Positions 34,271-42,935 of a stretch of 64,000 bases of DNA are shown one piece after another. A program made the translations under genes and the position numbers. Position 1 is the first letter of the stretch, and every line of letters starts with the position of its first letter. Below the pieces are notes generated by a model. It did not search any database. It was not told the origin of the DNA and saw only the letters and a program-made list of their open reading frames with translations. Origin of the DNA: Streptomyces sp. Sge12 (GTDB taxonomy: Bacteria; Actinomycetota; Actinomycetes; Streptomycetales; Streptomycetaceae); NCBI RefSeq assembly GCF_002080455.1, contig NZ_CP020555.1, positions 7,492,501 to 7,556,500 of the forward strand, written 5' to 3'.

Positions 34271-37200
34271 CGTCCCACCAGGCCGATGCCGACATCCGCA
34301 CCGACATCCGCACCGACATCCGCGCCGGCGGAGGTGACGGTGCCCCCTATCGGCGTCCGGTGTCGCCCACCGAACGCCTCTACCTCGCCGCCGGTGACGC
34401 CCGTGGGGTTATGGCCCTGCGCATCGTCGTCGAGGGCGACGGCGTACCCGATCCCGAGCACTTCCGGGCCGCCCTGGAACGGGCCGCCGCATCATGCCCG
34501 GGGTCGCGGCTCGTGCGTACCGGGACGGTGTGGCGCGCGGAGGGGCCGTCGCCGCAGGTGCGGTACGGGACACCGCGCGCCGGTGCGTACGCCGACTCGG
34601 CGCCGGGGACGGTCGAGTTGCCCGCCCGGCCCCCGCGGCGGGCGGAGCCGCCGGGCTGTGAGGTGCTGATCGTGCCCGGCGCGGACGGGAAGGCGCCCAC
34701 CACCGTCGTCTTCAGTGCCTCGCACGCCCTGATGGACGGTCACGGCGCCCTGACCTGGGTACGGGAGGTCTTCCGAGCCCTGCGCGGCGAACCGGCCCGG
34801 CCCGCGCCCGACACGGACACCGACGCCGGGCTGCTGCGCCTGCTCGGCAGCAGCGGGCCGCGGCCCATGCCGGGCCCTCCTCGCCGCTCCCCGCTCGGCA
34901 CGGGCAGCGGCGACCGCCGCCCGCTCCGGACGCTGTGGCTGCGCCGCACCCTCCCCGGCCGCCATCCCGCGCTCACCGCCCGCCTCGCCCAGGCCCTGAC
35001 CGACGCCGCACGGCTCGACACCCGTGTCATGGTCCCCGTCGACCTGCGCCGCCACCGCCCCCGGATCGCGGCCACGGGCAACCTGAGCCTGCCGCTGTTC
35101 CTGGACCTGCGCCCGGGGGAGGACTGGGCGGCCGCGCACACCCGCCTGCTGACCGCCCTCGCCGAGCGCCGGGAACTCGCCGCCGGATTCGAGACGTCCC
35201 TCGCGCCGCTTCCGTTGCCCGTGACCGCCGGTCTGCTGCGCACCGCCCAGGCCGTGGCGTCACGTACCGACCGGCACCTCGCTTCCGCCGTCGTCTCCCA
35301 CCTCGGCCGCCTGGACCTGGCGGAGCTCTCCGGCGGCGGCTTCACGGCGTCGACGGCCTACGCGCTGCCGGTGCACGCCCCACTGGTCCCGCTCTCGCTG
35401 GTCGCCGCCGAGAGCGGCGAGGCGACCGAGATCACGCTCGGCGTCCGAGGCGGGGGCCGGGACCTGGCGGCCCGCGCCGCGGAGCTGCTGGACACGCTCC
35501 TCGCCGGCCTCGAGGCCGCGGACGCCGCGGCAGCCCGGCCCGGCCCAGGCACCACGACGGGCGCCGGCGCGGCCGCACCACAGGTGGCGCAGCCGGCTCC
35601 GACCGCCCCCCGCCCGAACACACCGACCCTCCCGGCCCCGAGTCCGACGCCTGTCCCGGACCTGAGTCCGGCGGCCTTCCCGGACCTGAGTCCGGCAGCC
35701 GTCCCGGGCCCGAGCCCGACGGCCGTCCCTGACCCGAGTCCGGCCGTCCCGAGCCCGAATCCGGAGGCCGTTCCGAGTCCGACGTCCCTCCCGGACCCGG
35801 CGGGCGGCCGCAGCCCGGCGCCGGCCGCCGAACTCACCGTCGTGGACGCCTTCCGCGCCCAGGCCGCCCGCACCCCCCACGCGCCCGCCCTCGACGGACC
35901 CGAGGGCGTGGTCACGTACGCCGAACTCGACCGGCGCTCCGACGCCGTCGCGGCCCACCTCGCGCGGCGCGGCGTAGGCCGCGAGGACCTGGTGGGGCTG
36001 GTCGTCGACCGGACGCCCGCCGGAGTGTGCGCCCTGTGGGGCATCCTCAAGGCGGGCGCCGCCTACGTGCCGCTCGACCCCGGCCACCCCGGCGCCCGGA
36101 TCGCGGAGATCCTCGGGGGAGCCGCCGTCGCCCTCAGCCTGACCGGGCGACACCTGGCCGAGGAGCTCGCCCCCTTCGTACCCGGGACCCTGCTCGCGGT
36201 CGAGGACCTCCTCGAAGGGGCCCCCGGCCCGGACGCCCCGGCGGCAGCAGTGCTGCGGCCCGCGGACCTCGCGTACGTCATCCACACCTCCGGTTCCACC
36301 GGCCGCCCCAAGGGCGTGCAGATCGAGCACGGCAGCTTGATGGGATTCGTTCGCTGGATGTCCGGTGTCTGCCGGGTCACCGGCCGTACGCGCTTCGGTT
36401 TCGCCTCCTCCTACGCGTTCGACATCTCGTGCTTCCCCCTCTTCCTGCCCCTGCTGGCCGGCGGTACGGTCGTCCTCGCTCCCGGCGCACCCTCACCCGC
36501 CGCCCTGCGCGCGCTCGTCGCCGAGCACCGCGCGGACACCCTCGCGCTCACGCCCTCCCACCTCGCCCTCCTCGGCGCCGCGTCCGGCGGTCCCACCCAC
36601 CGCCTGCGCACCCTGCTGCTGGGCGGCGAGTCGCTCACCCCCACCGCCGTACGGTCCGCACAGGCCGTCTTCGGGGCCGACTGCCGGGTGATCAACGCGT
36701 ACGGGCCCACCGAGTCCACCGTCGCCGTGCTCGCCCACCCCGTGGCCGGCGACGAGAGCGGCGCCACCGTCCCGATCGGCCTCCCCGGCCCCTACGCCGA
36801 GGTGGACCTCGTCACCGAGCACGGCGACATCATCGGCAACGGACCGGCCGACACCGGGCGCACCGGCGAGATCGTCGTACGCGGCACCCAGGTGGCCCGC
36901 GGCTACCTCGGGCCGCCCGACGGCCGTCCCTCACCCTTCACCACCGGCCCCGACGGCGTCCGCGCCTACCGCACCGGCGACCTCGGACGCCGACTGGCAG
37001 ACGGGGGCTTCGAGTTCGCCGGGCGCATCGACGAGCAGGTGAAGATCGCCGGGCACCGCGTCGACCCCGCCGAGGTCGTCGCCGCCCTCGAAGCCCACCC
37101 GGCCGTCCACCGCGCCGTGGTCGCGCCCCGCCGCCGCCCGCACTCCACGGCGGCCGTGCTCTGTGCGTACGTACTGCCGGAGGCGACCGCCGACCCCGCG

Positions 37201-37641
37201 CTCCGCGCGGATCTGGCGCGCGCCCTGCGGGCCGAGCTGACCCGGACCCTCCCCGCGTACCTGGTCCCCGCCCACGTCCTGGTGATCGACACCCTGCCCA
37301 GCACGGTCAGCGGCAAGGCCGATCTCGACGCCCTCCCGGACCCCTTCGCCCCCACCGCGCCGGTCGCACCCCTGCCCGACACCCTGGAGGCACGGGTCCG
37401 GCACCACTGGGCGCAGATCCTCGGCGTCGACGGCGCGCTCCTGTCGGCGGACTCCGACTTCCACGCCCTCGGCGGGGATTCGCTGGCCCTCGTCGAGATG
37501 CTCACCGCCGTCTCCTCGGACCTGCTGACCCCCGGCCAGTCCCAGCGGTTCACCGGCCGCCTCGACTGCCTCGTACGCGACCTGACGCTCGGGCAGGTCT
37601 GCACGCACCTGACCGCCGCCCGCGAGGAGGCCGCCGCATGA
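34267..37641 (+). CDS. lstE: nonribosomal peptide synthetase C*-A-PCP, lipstatin-type LstE
   Basis: 1124 aa. Residues about 25-425: condensation-like domain whose HHxxxDG motif reads SHALMDG. Residues about 430-520: Pro/Ala/Ser-rich linker of repeated (V/F)P(D/G)xSP units. Residues about 520-1020: adenylation domain with YVIHTSGSTGRPKGV, AYGPTES, YRTGDLGR and SGKAD. Residues about 1045-1110: carrier domain with the phosphopantetheine serine in LGGDSLAL. In lipstatin the NRPS loads leucine and esterifies it to the beta-lactone alcohol. The start of the specificity pocket reads FDIS; the full code was not derived. Overlaps lstD and lstF by four bases each. Confidence 0.88.
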   Translation: MTSHQADADIRTDIRTDIRAGGGDGAPYRRPVSPTERLYLAAGDARGVMALRIVVEGDGVPDPEHFRAALERAAASCPGSRLVRTGTVWRAEGPSPQVRYGTPRAGAYADSAPGTVELPARPPRRAEPPGCEVLIVPGADGKAPTTVVFSASHALMDGHGALTWVREVFRALRGEPARPAPDTDTDAGLLRLLGSSGPRPMPGPPRRSPLGTGSGDRRPLRTLWLRRTLPGRHPALTARLAQALTDAARLDTRVMVPVDLRRHRPRIAATGNLSLPLFLDLRPGEDWAAAHTRLLTALAERRELAAGFETSLAPLPLPVTAGLLRTAQAVASRTDRHLASAVVSHLGRLDLAELSGGGFTASTAYALPVHAPLVPLSLVAAESGEATEITLGVRGGGRDLAARAAELLDTLLAGLEAADAAAARPGPGTTTGAGAAAPQVAQPAPTAPRPNTPTLPAPSPTPVPDLSPAAFPDLSPAAVPGPSPTAVPDPSPAVPSPNPEAVPSPTSLPDPAGGRSPAPAAELTVVDAFRAQAARTPHAPALDGPEGVVTYAELDRRSDAVAAHLARRGVGREDLVGLVVDRTPAGVCALWGILKAGAAYVPLDPGHPGARIAEILGGAAVALSLTGRHLAEELAPFVPGTLLAVEDLLEGAPGPDAPAAAVLRPADLAYVIHTSGSTGRPKGVQIEHGSLMGFVRWMSGVCRVTGRTRFGFASSYAFDISCFPLFLPLLAGGTVVLAPGAPSPAALRALVAEHRADTLALTPSHLALLGAASGGPTHRLRTLLLGGESLTPTAVRSAQAVFGADCRVINAYGPTESTVAVLAHPVAGDESGATVPIGLPGPYAEVDLVTEHGDIIGNGPADTGRTGEIVVRGTQVARGYLGPPDGRPSPFTTGPDGVRAYRTGDLGRRLADGGFEFAGRIDEQVKIAGHRVDPAEVVAALEAHPAVHRAVVAPRRRPHSTAAVLCAYVLPEATADPALRADLARALRAELTRTLPAYLVPAHVLVIDTLPSTVSGKADLDALPDPFAPTAPVAPLPDTLEARVRHHWAQILGVDGALLSADSDFHALGGDSLALVEMLTAVSSDLLTPGQSQRFTGRLDCLVRDLTLGQVCTHLTAAREEAAA
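34291..34326. repeat. 12-bp tandem repeat x3 at lstE start
   Basis: GACATCCGCACC is repeated three times (last copy GACATCCGCGCC), encoding D-I-R-T repeats just after the start codon. It is part of a set of in-frame repeats in lst genes. Confidence 0.85.
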
Positions 37642-38357
37642 TCTTCGTCGGAGAAGGAGCCCTGCTCCGCCGCGCCGTCACCCATGCGGCCACCCGAGGC
37701 CACCCGGTCGACCTGGTCTGCTCCGCCGACCCGCTGGACGCCGCGGCCGCCGACGCACCCCACCTCGCGGCGGCGGACGTCAACGCCCACGCCGACGCGC
37801 TGGCCCGGGCCTGCACCGACGGCATCGTCTGGTCCCTCAACAACCGCCAGATCTTCCGGGAGCCCCTGCTCCGCACCGACGGCCTGCGCATCCTCAACAT
37901 CCACAACGGGCTGCTGCCGCGCCATCGCGGACTGCCCTCCGTAGCCGTGCTGTTCGCCCTGCTGAACGGCGACACCGAGTACGGCGCCACCGTCCACGAG
38001 GTCGACGCCGGCATCGACACCGGCCCCGTCCTGGCCGAACACCGCTTCCCCATCGGGCCGGAGGACCGCTACCACCAGGTCATGCTCCGCGGGATCCGCG
38101 CCTGCCACGCCCTCTTCGAGGAGACCCTCCCGGCCGTGGTGGCCGGAACCGCCCACCCCGTACGCGCCGCGTCGGTGGAACCGTCCGCGTACTACGGCCT
38201 GCGCGCCCTGGACCGGCTCGGCGCCTACCGGGACCACCCCGCCTACGCCCGCGCCACCGACCTCGGCCCCTTCACCGCCCACGCCCCCGAACTCACCCGG
38301 GCGCTGTTCCCGGGGCCGGCACGGGCGCACCCGCGGATCGGGGCGCGCTTCACATGA
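37638..38357 (+). CDS. lstF: formyltransferase, lipstatin-type LstF
   Basis: 239 aa, ATG overlapping the lstE stop. Formyltetrahydrofolate-dependent transferase fold with the catalytic Asn-His-Asp set: NIHNGLLPRHRG (Asn, His) and VHEVDAGIDTGPVL (Asp). It would N-formylate the leucine amino group, the last step to lipstatin. The protein is shorter than Met-tRNA formyltransferase (about 310 aa) because it lacks the C-terminal tRNA-binding domain, consistent with a small-molecule or carrier-bound substrate. The last eight bases overlap the convergent EamA gene. Confidence 0.9.
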   Translation: MIFVGEGALLRRAVTHAATRGHPVDLVCSADPLDAAAADAPHLAAADVNAHADALARACTDGIVWSLNNRQIFREPLLRTDGLRILNIHNGLLPRHRGLPSVAVLFALLNGDTEYGATVHEVDAGIDTGPVLAEHRFPIGPEDRYHQVMLRGIRACHALFEETLPAVVAGTAHPVRAASVEPSAYYGLRALDRLGAYRDHPAYARATDLGPFTAHAPELTRALFPGPARAHPRIGARFT

Positions 38358-39231
38358 CGCTGGTCAGTTGGAGTACCGCGATGCCCGCCAGAACGGTGAG
38401 GCTGGCGGTGATGCGTCGGTGGCCGAGGCGTTCGTGGAAGACGACCGCGCCGATCAGCGCACCGAAGACGATGCTCGTCTCCCGCAGGGCGGCGATGGTG
38501 GAGAGGTCGCCCCGGGACTGCGCCCATACGACGAGCCCGTACGCCAGGAGCGAGAGCAGCCCGCCGGCCAGGCCGCGGCCGCACAGCGGGCGCAGCGCGG
38601 TGAACAGGCCCGGGCCCCGGCGGGCCCAGGCGATGAGCGGGAGGACGAGCCCCTGGCAGAGGAACAGCCAGGCGATGTAGCCGAAGACGCTGCCGGAGAC
38701 GCGGACGCCGCTGCCGTCGACGAGGGTGTACGAGGCGATCATCACGCCGGTGCCGAGCGCGGCGGCCAGCGCGGGCAGTTGGGCGCGGCCGGGGATTCCG
38801 TCGGCGAGGGCGAGGCCGGCCAGGCCGCAGGCCACCACGGCGATGCCGAGGGCCTGGCCGGCGGGCAGGGAATGGCCCAGGAGGGTGGTGGAGATCAGGG
38901 CCACCACGACGGGTGCGGTGCCCCGGGCGGTGGGGTACATCTGGCCGAAGTCCCCCAGCTGGTAGGCGCGCAGCAGCAGGAGCTGGTACGCGACCTGCAG
39001 CGCGGCCGAGGCGGCGATGTACGGCCAGGCGGCCGGGTCGGGCGCCGGGGCCAGGCAGACGAGGACGGCTCCACACCCGGCGGAGGCGAGGCTGATGAGT
39101 GTGAAGCCCGCCAGTTTGTCGCGCAGGCCGTGGGTGAGGCCGTTCCAGGTGGCATGCAGCACGGCCGAGGCGAGGACGACGGCGGGCACGGCGGCCGCGC
39201 CGCCGGTCATGGACGCCAGGTTTGCGGGCAC
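38350..39231 (-). CDS. EamA/DMT-family transporter
   Basis: 293 aa, GTG at 39231 behind GAGGAG. Ten hydrophobic helices arranged as two EamA repeats (LASAVLHATWNGLTHGL start; second repeat GTGVMIASYTLVDG). Drug/metabolite transporters of this type usually export small metabolites. It is divergent from the RpiR regulator and convergent with lstF, overlapping it by eight bases. Control by the RpiR protein through the operators in the 52-base intergenic gap is likely; a role in lipstatin export is possible but not indicated by its strand. Confidence 0.88.
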   Translation of the reverse strand: MPANLASMTGGAAAVPAVVLASAVLHATWNGLTHGLRDKLAGFTLISLASAGCGAVLVCLAPAPDPAAWPYIAASAALQVAYQLLLLRAYQLGDFGQMYPTARGTAPVVVALISTTLLGHSLPAGQALGIAVVACGLAGLALADGIPGRAQLPALAAALGTGVMIASYTLVDGSGVRVSGSVFGYIAWLFLCQGLVLPLIAWARRGPGLFTALRPLCGRGLAGGLLSLLAYGLVVWAQSRGDLSTIAALRETSIVFGALIGAVVFHERLGHRRITASLTVLAGIAVLQLTSVM

Positions 39232-39254
39232 GGTCGCTCCTCACGCGGATCGAT

Positions 39255-39299
39255 GGAATGCAGTTCCTTGCTAGGATAAGCACATGGAAATTCATTCCA
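39255..39299. promoter_or_regulatory. paired GGAA-N5-TTCC operators between eamA-type and rpiR-type genes
   Basis: GGAATGCAGTTCC (39255-39267) and GGAAATTCATTCC (39286-39298, with outer T/A extending it) share the palindrome GGAA-N5-TTCC. Their centres are 31 bases apart, close to three helical turns. The second site covers the start codon of the regulator gene. The arrangement fits cooperative binding and repression of both divergent genes by the RpiR protein. Confidence 0.6.
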
Positions 39300-40132
39300 C
39301 AGCGAGGGGTGGGCTCGCCGCCCACATCCGGGCCCACCTGTCCGAGCTGCGTGACACCGAGGCGCGCGTGGCGCAGGTCGTCCTCGACAAGGGCGCGGAA
39401 CTGGTGCACCTCAGCGTCAGCGACGTCGCGGCACTGGCCGGCACCGCGCCGTCCTCCGTCGTACGGGCCTGCCAGCGGCTCGGGTTCCGCGGATACCAGG
39501 AGCTGAAGATCGCCGCCGCCCGACAGGCGCCCGCCCAGGAGCCCTCCCAGGACCGCGACCCGGCCGGGCGCGCCCTGGCCGACACGGTCCGTGCCGCCCG
39601 CGAGGCACTGGACGGGGTCATGGCCACGGTGACCCCGGACCAGCTGAGCACGGCCGCCGGACTGATCGACCGGGCCACCCGGGTACTGGTGGTCGGCGCG
39701 GGACTGTCCGGCGCCGTCGCGCTGGACACCGCCTACCGGCTGCGCGCGCTCGGCTGCGTCGTCGACGCGCCGACCGACCCGCTGACCGCCCAGCTCGCCG
39801 CCTCCCAGCTGACATCCGCCGGAGCCTGCCTCGCCATCAGCCATACGGGCGCCACGCGCAGCACGGTGGACGCCGCCCGGGGCGCGCGGCGGTCCGGGGC
39901 CCGCGTCGTCGCCCTGACGAGCTACGCCCGCTCACCGCTCAGCGAGTCCAGCGACTGCACGCTCGTCGCGGGCGGCCAGGACCTGGTGTTCGGACTCGAG
40001 ACCGTAGCCAGCCGACTGGCCCACCTCACCGTGATCGACGCCCTGACCCTCACCCTGCTGGGGCTGCGCGGGGAACCGGCCGAAGCGGCGCTGCGACTGT
40101 CGGCCGACGTCACGGTGGACCACTCGTACTGA
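39284..40132 (+). CDS. MurR/RpiR-type regulator with SIS domain
   Basis: 282 aa. N-terminal HTH_6 domain (residues about 12-85, with LSVSDVAALAGTAPSSVVRACQRLG as the helix-turn-helix) and C-terminal SIS sugar-phosphate-binding domain (about 115-265, RVLVVGAGLSGAVALDTAYRL and LAISHTGATRSTVDAA). RpiR proteins sense phosphosugars such as MurNAc-6-P; anmK in this window would make that compound, though it is 30 kb away. Start ATG at 39284 lies inside the second of two palindromic operator candidates, suggesting autorepression. Confidence 0.9.
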   Translation: MEIHSTARGGLAAHIRAHLSELRDTEARVAQVVLDKGAELVHLSVSDVAALAGTAPSSVVRACQRLGFRGYQELKIAAARQAPAQEPSQDRDPAGRALADTVRAAREALDGVMATVTPDQLSTAAGLIDRATRVLVVGAGLSGAVALDTAYRLRALGCVVDAPTDPLTAQLAASQLTSAGACLAISHTGATRSTVDAARGARRSGARVVALTSYARSPLSESSDCTLVAGGQDLVFGLETVASRLAHLTVIDALTLTLLGLRGEPAEAALRLSADVTVDHSY

Positions 40133-40735
40133 CGCGGCGGACGCGGGCCCGTTGCCGATCCCTGCACGCTATGCGTAGCGGCGGTGGTGGAGATTGCCTG
40201 TCGGGACGTACAGCCTGCGGGTGAGGGCGGACTTGTCGGACGCCTGCGCCGGTGAACTGGGTTGGCCGGTCGGGGAAGACCTCGTTCGAGAGGATGGGCA
40301 GGGCGGGCGGACAGCTCGGAGTGCGTGGACCGGCTCAGGTGCGGGAATCCCCTCAGCACCAGCGGCATCTGCCCCCCATCCGGCCAGGGTGATGTCGACG
40401 CGGCAGTGCGCGTGCTGGACGGGCGGATCGAGGGCGTCTTCGTGACAGTCCGCCGGCCCGCCGGCGGACTGTCATCGGGAGTGCCTCGCGAAGCATTTGG
40501 TGATTCGAGAGGCAACACCCCGGCGCTGGGTACTTCCGCCGCCAAATCGACGACAACACCGACTGCCTGCTCCCCTAAGGGCTGTCCCGGAATACAGCGC
40601 CGGGCTGTCACGCCTACGCCCGCGGGGGCGGTGTCAGCCGGCGACCTTGGCACTTGCGTTCGACGGCCACTCCAGGAAGAGTCTCATCCGGCAGACGCTC
40701 ACCGGGGCGATGCCGTGTGAGCCGGGGGCAGTGGG
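40133..40735. other. 603-base gap without supported gene
   Basis: Short frames occur on both strands, but composition is erratic and none has a start, ribosome site and consistent codon use. The only clear structure is the 32-base palindrome at 40443-40474. I regard the stretch as degraded accessory DNA between the RpiR gene and a set of transposase remnants. Confidence 0.5.
40443..40474. repeat. 32-base near-uninterrupted palindrome
   Basis: Fifteen-base arms beginning TGACAGTCCGCCGGC are perfectly complementary across a two-base centre. There is no T-tract and no adjacent gene end (nearest stop 40132). It could be the end of a lost mobile element, a cruciform-forming site, or a dyad operator. 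Confidence 0.8.
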
Positions 40736-41329
40736 ATGTGCGTAATGGATGCGGCGGCCAAAGAGGCTGCCGCCGCTCGCTTCCTCCGCGAATATCCGCA
40801 GGCAGGGCAAGCCGAAGGCGATTACCCCGCGCTTGTGGGCTGCGCCGATGTCGACTGGTCGCAGATTCCCGGTTGTCCTGCTGGGATCCCGGTCCTGCTC
40901 CGCGGGCTCCTCGATCAGGCCGCTGGACCCGAGGCCCTGCGCGTGCTGGGCAACGTCTTGATGAACAGCATCTTTCACCTGAGCGCGGCGATGCCGACTG
41001 CCTTGCCCTTCCTGATCCGCCTGGCAGCCGTCCCTGACATCGCGGTGCGCCCCGGACTGGTCGAACTCTTGGCCCATGTCGCGGAGCTGTCTCGACCTGT
41101 CGACGAAGGCCAGGCGGGGCTCTTCGGCAACGAGCGCGATCACCCAGAACCCGAATGGTGCAGGGCCGCGTTCGCCATACACGCCTCTGAGCTGCTCGCG
41201 TTGCTGGAGGACGAGAGCCTTCCGGACGGACTGCTCAGCGCGGACGACCGCGAGTGCCTGCTCAAGGCTGTGAACCACAGCGAGCCCCCTCCTGAATCCC
41301 GCAGGTCGGCACTTGTGAGGCCCGTGTAA
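40736..41329 (+). CDS. hypothetical helical (ARM-like) protein, C-terminus possibly disrupted
   Basis: 197 aa from ATG at 40736 (second ATG at 40745). Mostly alpha-helical with leucine-rich helices (LLRGLLDQAAGPEALRVLGNVL, LPFLIRLAAVPDIAVRPGLVELLAHVAEL) resembling ARM/HEAT solenoids. Acidic overall. The last residues run into sequence directly preceding an IS5-like transposase remnant, so the native end may have been replaced by the insertion. No family assigned; similar proteins occur as hypothetical proteins in Streptomyces. Confidence 0.6.
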   Translation: MCVMDAAAKEAAAARFLREYPQAGQAEGDYPALVGCADVDWSQIPGCPAGIPVLLRGLLDQAAGPEALRVLGNVLMNSIFHLSAAMPTALPFLIRLAAVPDIAVRPGLVELLAHVAELSRPVDEGQAGLFGNERDHPEPEWCRAAFAIHASELLALLEDESLPDGLLSADDRECLLKAVNHSEPPPESRRSALVRPV

Positions 41330-41339
41330 CCATCTCGCA

Positions 41340-41717
41340 GTGGCTGGTGTGATCACGGTGTCGGGGCCGTCCTGGATAGTCCCGTTCACCGGGCTGAGCT
41401 CGCGTCAGTTCAGCATGCTCATCGCCGCGCTGCGGCGCGAACGTGCGGACCCGGTGCGCAAGGGCCGGCCCTGGAGCCTGCCACTGGAGGATCGTGTGCT
41501 GCTGGTCGCCGCCTGTTGGCGCAGGAACCTGACCCTGCGCCAACTGGCGCCGCTGTTCGCGGTTTCCAAGTCCGCGGTCGGCCGCATCATTGACCATCTC
41601 GGGCCGATTCTCGCGCTCCAGCCCCGTAAATGGTTCGCCAAGGACGCCGTGCTCATCGTGGACGGCACCCTGGTGCCCACCCGCGACCACGCCGGCAGGA
41701 GGCGTTCGAAGGCCTGA
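41340..41717 (+). pseudogene. IS5-family transposase, 3'-truncated remnant
   Basis: About 125 residues match the N-terminal part of IS5-like DDE transposases: TGLSSRQFSMLIAALRRER, GRPWSLPLEDRVLLVAA, the helix-turn-helix LRQLAPLFAVSKSAVGRIIDHLGP, and the first catalytic Asp in VLIVDGTLVPTRDH. The frame then stops in sequence without further transposase content, so the second Asp and Glu are gone. Expected full length is about 250-270 residues. Remnant of an inactive insertion sequence. Confidence 0.8.
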
Positions 41718-41821
41718 TGAGCCGGATGGTGGGACGGTTCACATGGAAAATGCCCGGGCCGCCGTTCTACCGCTCTTGAACCCGCCCGCTCCGAAGCCGT
41801 GATGCCTGCCCCTGCCGTCGC

Positions 41822-42709
41822 TCACATGAAGTCGGAGGCGTGACCGTGCGCCCAGTGGCGGAAGGTACGAGCCGGAGTTCCCGTTATCTGGTCGAGTGTG
41901 AGGTAGGCATCGTCCGCAGGGGCCCTCGTGTCATGGGGTTCATCTGTGATGCCTTCGAAGCCGTCGTAGCTTTCGAACCCGAACAGGAAGTCTGCGTTCG
42001 CGGCCGCGAAGCCCCCTTGGGCTCGGTAGAAGTTGCGGGCCTGTTCGGCGGAGACTTCATCGAGCGTGATCTGTTCTCCGATCGCTTCTGCGATCACTGC
42101 AACCTGTTCGCGTTTGGTGAGACTTTCCGGTCCGATGATCGTGTCGATCCGCCCGAGGCGGTGTGGGTCGAGCAGGTTGGCCAGGACGACGTCGGCCACG
42201 TCGGCCTCGTGGACGGGACGCCCGATCTGATCAGGAAAGGGCTCCACAGCTCGGCGACTTGCCTTGATCGCTGGTCCCCATAGGAGGAGTGAGTTTGTCG
42301 CGAACTCACCGGGACGCACGATGTTCCAATCCAGTCCCGAGTCCATGACGGCCTGCTCGACGACGGCGTTGTACGTCGTGTCGTAGCCGGCCGTCACCGC
42401 GGCGGAGGAGACCACGACCACGTGCTCGACGCCCGCCTGTTTTGCGCGAGAGACAACCGCCTCGACGGTCTCAGGGACCGCGATCAGGACGAGTTGCGCG
42501 GCACCGTCGAATGCGTGCCTCAGTGTGGACGGGTCGTCCAGGTCGCCGAAGACAACGTCCGCACCGTCCGGGAGTGAGGCACGTTGCGGGTGTCGCGAGA
42601 TTCCGCGCACCGTGCGACCGGCATCAATCAGCCCTGCCACGACCGGGTGGCCGATCGTCCCAGTGGCCCCGGTGACAACAATGGGAGGGGGCTTCTTTAA
42701 GTGAGACAT
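41822..42709 (-). CDS. NmrA-like atypical SDR, NAD(P)-binding protein
   Basis: 295 aa, ATG at 42709. N-terminal Rossmann motif VVTGATGTIGHPVV; SSAAVTAGYDTTYNAVVEQ and DWNIVRPGEFATN follow, as in NmrA/QorB-like proteins that bind NADP(H) and act as redox sensors or quinone/hydroxy-substrate reductases. The canonical YxxxK pair is not in place. Codon 4 is TTA (42700-42698), so translation may depend on bldA. A seven-base inverted repeat covers the start codon. Such genes are often divergent from an HxlR or TetR regulator; none is left here. Confidence 0.85.
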   Translation of the reverse strand: MSHLKKPPPIVVTGATGTIGHPVVAGLIDAGRTVRGISRHPQRASLPDGADVVFGDLDDPSTLRHAFDGAAQLVLIAVPETVEAVVSRAKQAGVEHVVVVSSAAVTAGYDTTYNAVVEQAVMDSGLDWNIVRPGEFATNSLLLWGPAIKASRRAVEPFPDQIGRPVHEADVADVVLANLLDPHRLGRIDTIIGPESLTKREQVAVIAEAIGEQITLDEVSAEQARNFYRAQGGFAAANADFLFGFESYDGFEGITDEPHDTRAPADDAYLTLDQITGTPARTFRHWAHGHASDFM

Positions 42710-42720
42710 AGTTTCTCACT
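42700..42720. promoter_or_regulatory. inverted repeat AGTGAGA-N7-TCTCACT over NmrA-like gene start
   Basis: Perfect seven-base arms with a seven-base spacer span codons 1-3 and the region just upstream of the NmrA-like gene. The size and position are typical of a dimeric repressor operator. The cognate regulator is not encoded in the adjoining 560 bases. Confidence 0.6.
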
Positions 42721-42794
42721 ATAAGACGTCGACGTATCATGATGCATCCGAGAATCGGCCGCAGTCTGGACATATCAATGAGTCCCCTTGGTAT

Positions 42795-42935
42795 GTGCAG
42801 TTGTCGCTGAGGGATGACAACACCTATCAGCTGGTGGCCGCGGGCACGACGGACGGGCATGCCGCCCTGATTGCCGCCCGCCATCACCTGCCTGGCACGG
42901 GTGCCCTCGACGACTCCGTGCTCGTCACCTGCTGA
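42795..42935 (+). other. 46-codon coding-like fragment upstream of peptide ligase
   Basis: From GTG at 42795 the frame has strongly coding composition (YQLVAAGTTDGHAALIAARHH ... LDDSVLVTC) and ends in TGA, but no ribosome site precedes it. It may be the 3' remnant of a truncated gene or a short peptide gene related to the ligase downstream. The rest of 42736-43276 has no supported gene. Confidence 0.3.

Noticed and set aside
40194..40720. Overlapping short plus-strand frames after the RpiR gene
   Set aside because: Erratic codon use, no ribosome sites, interrupted by a palindrome; not supportable as genes.
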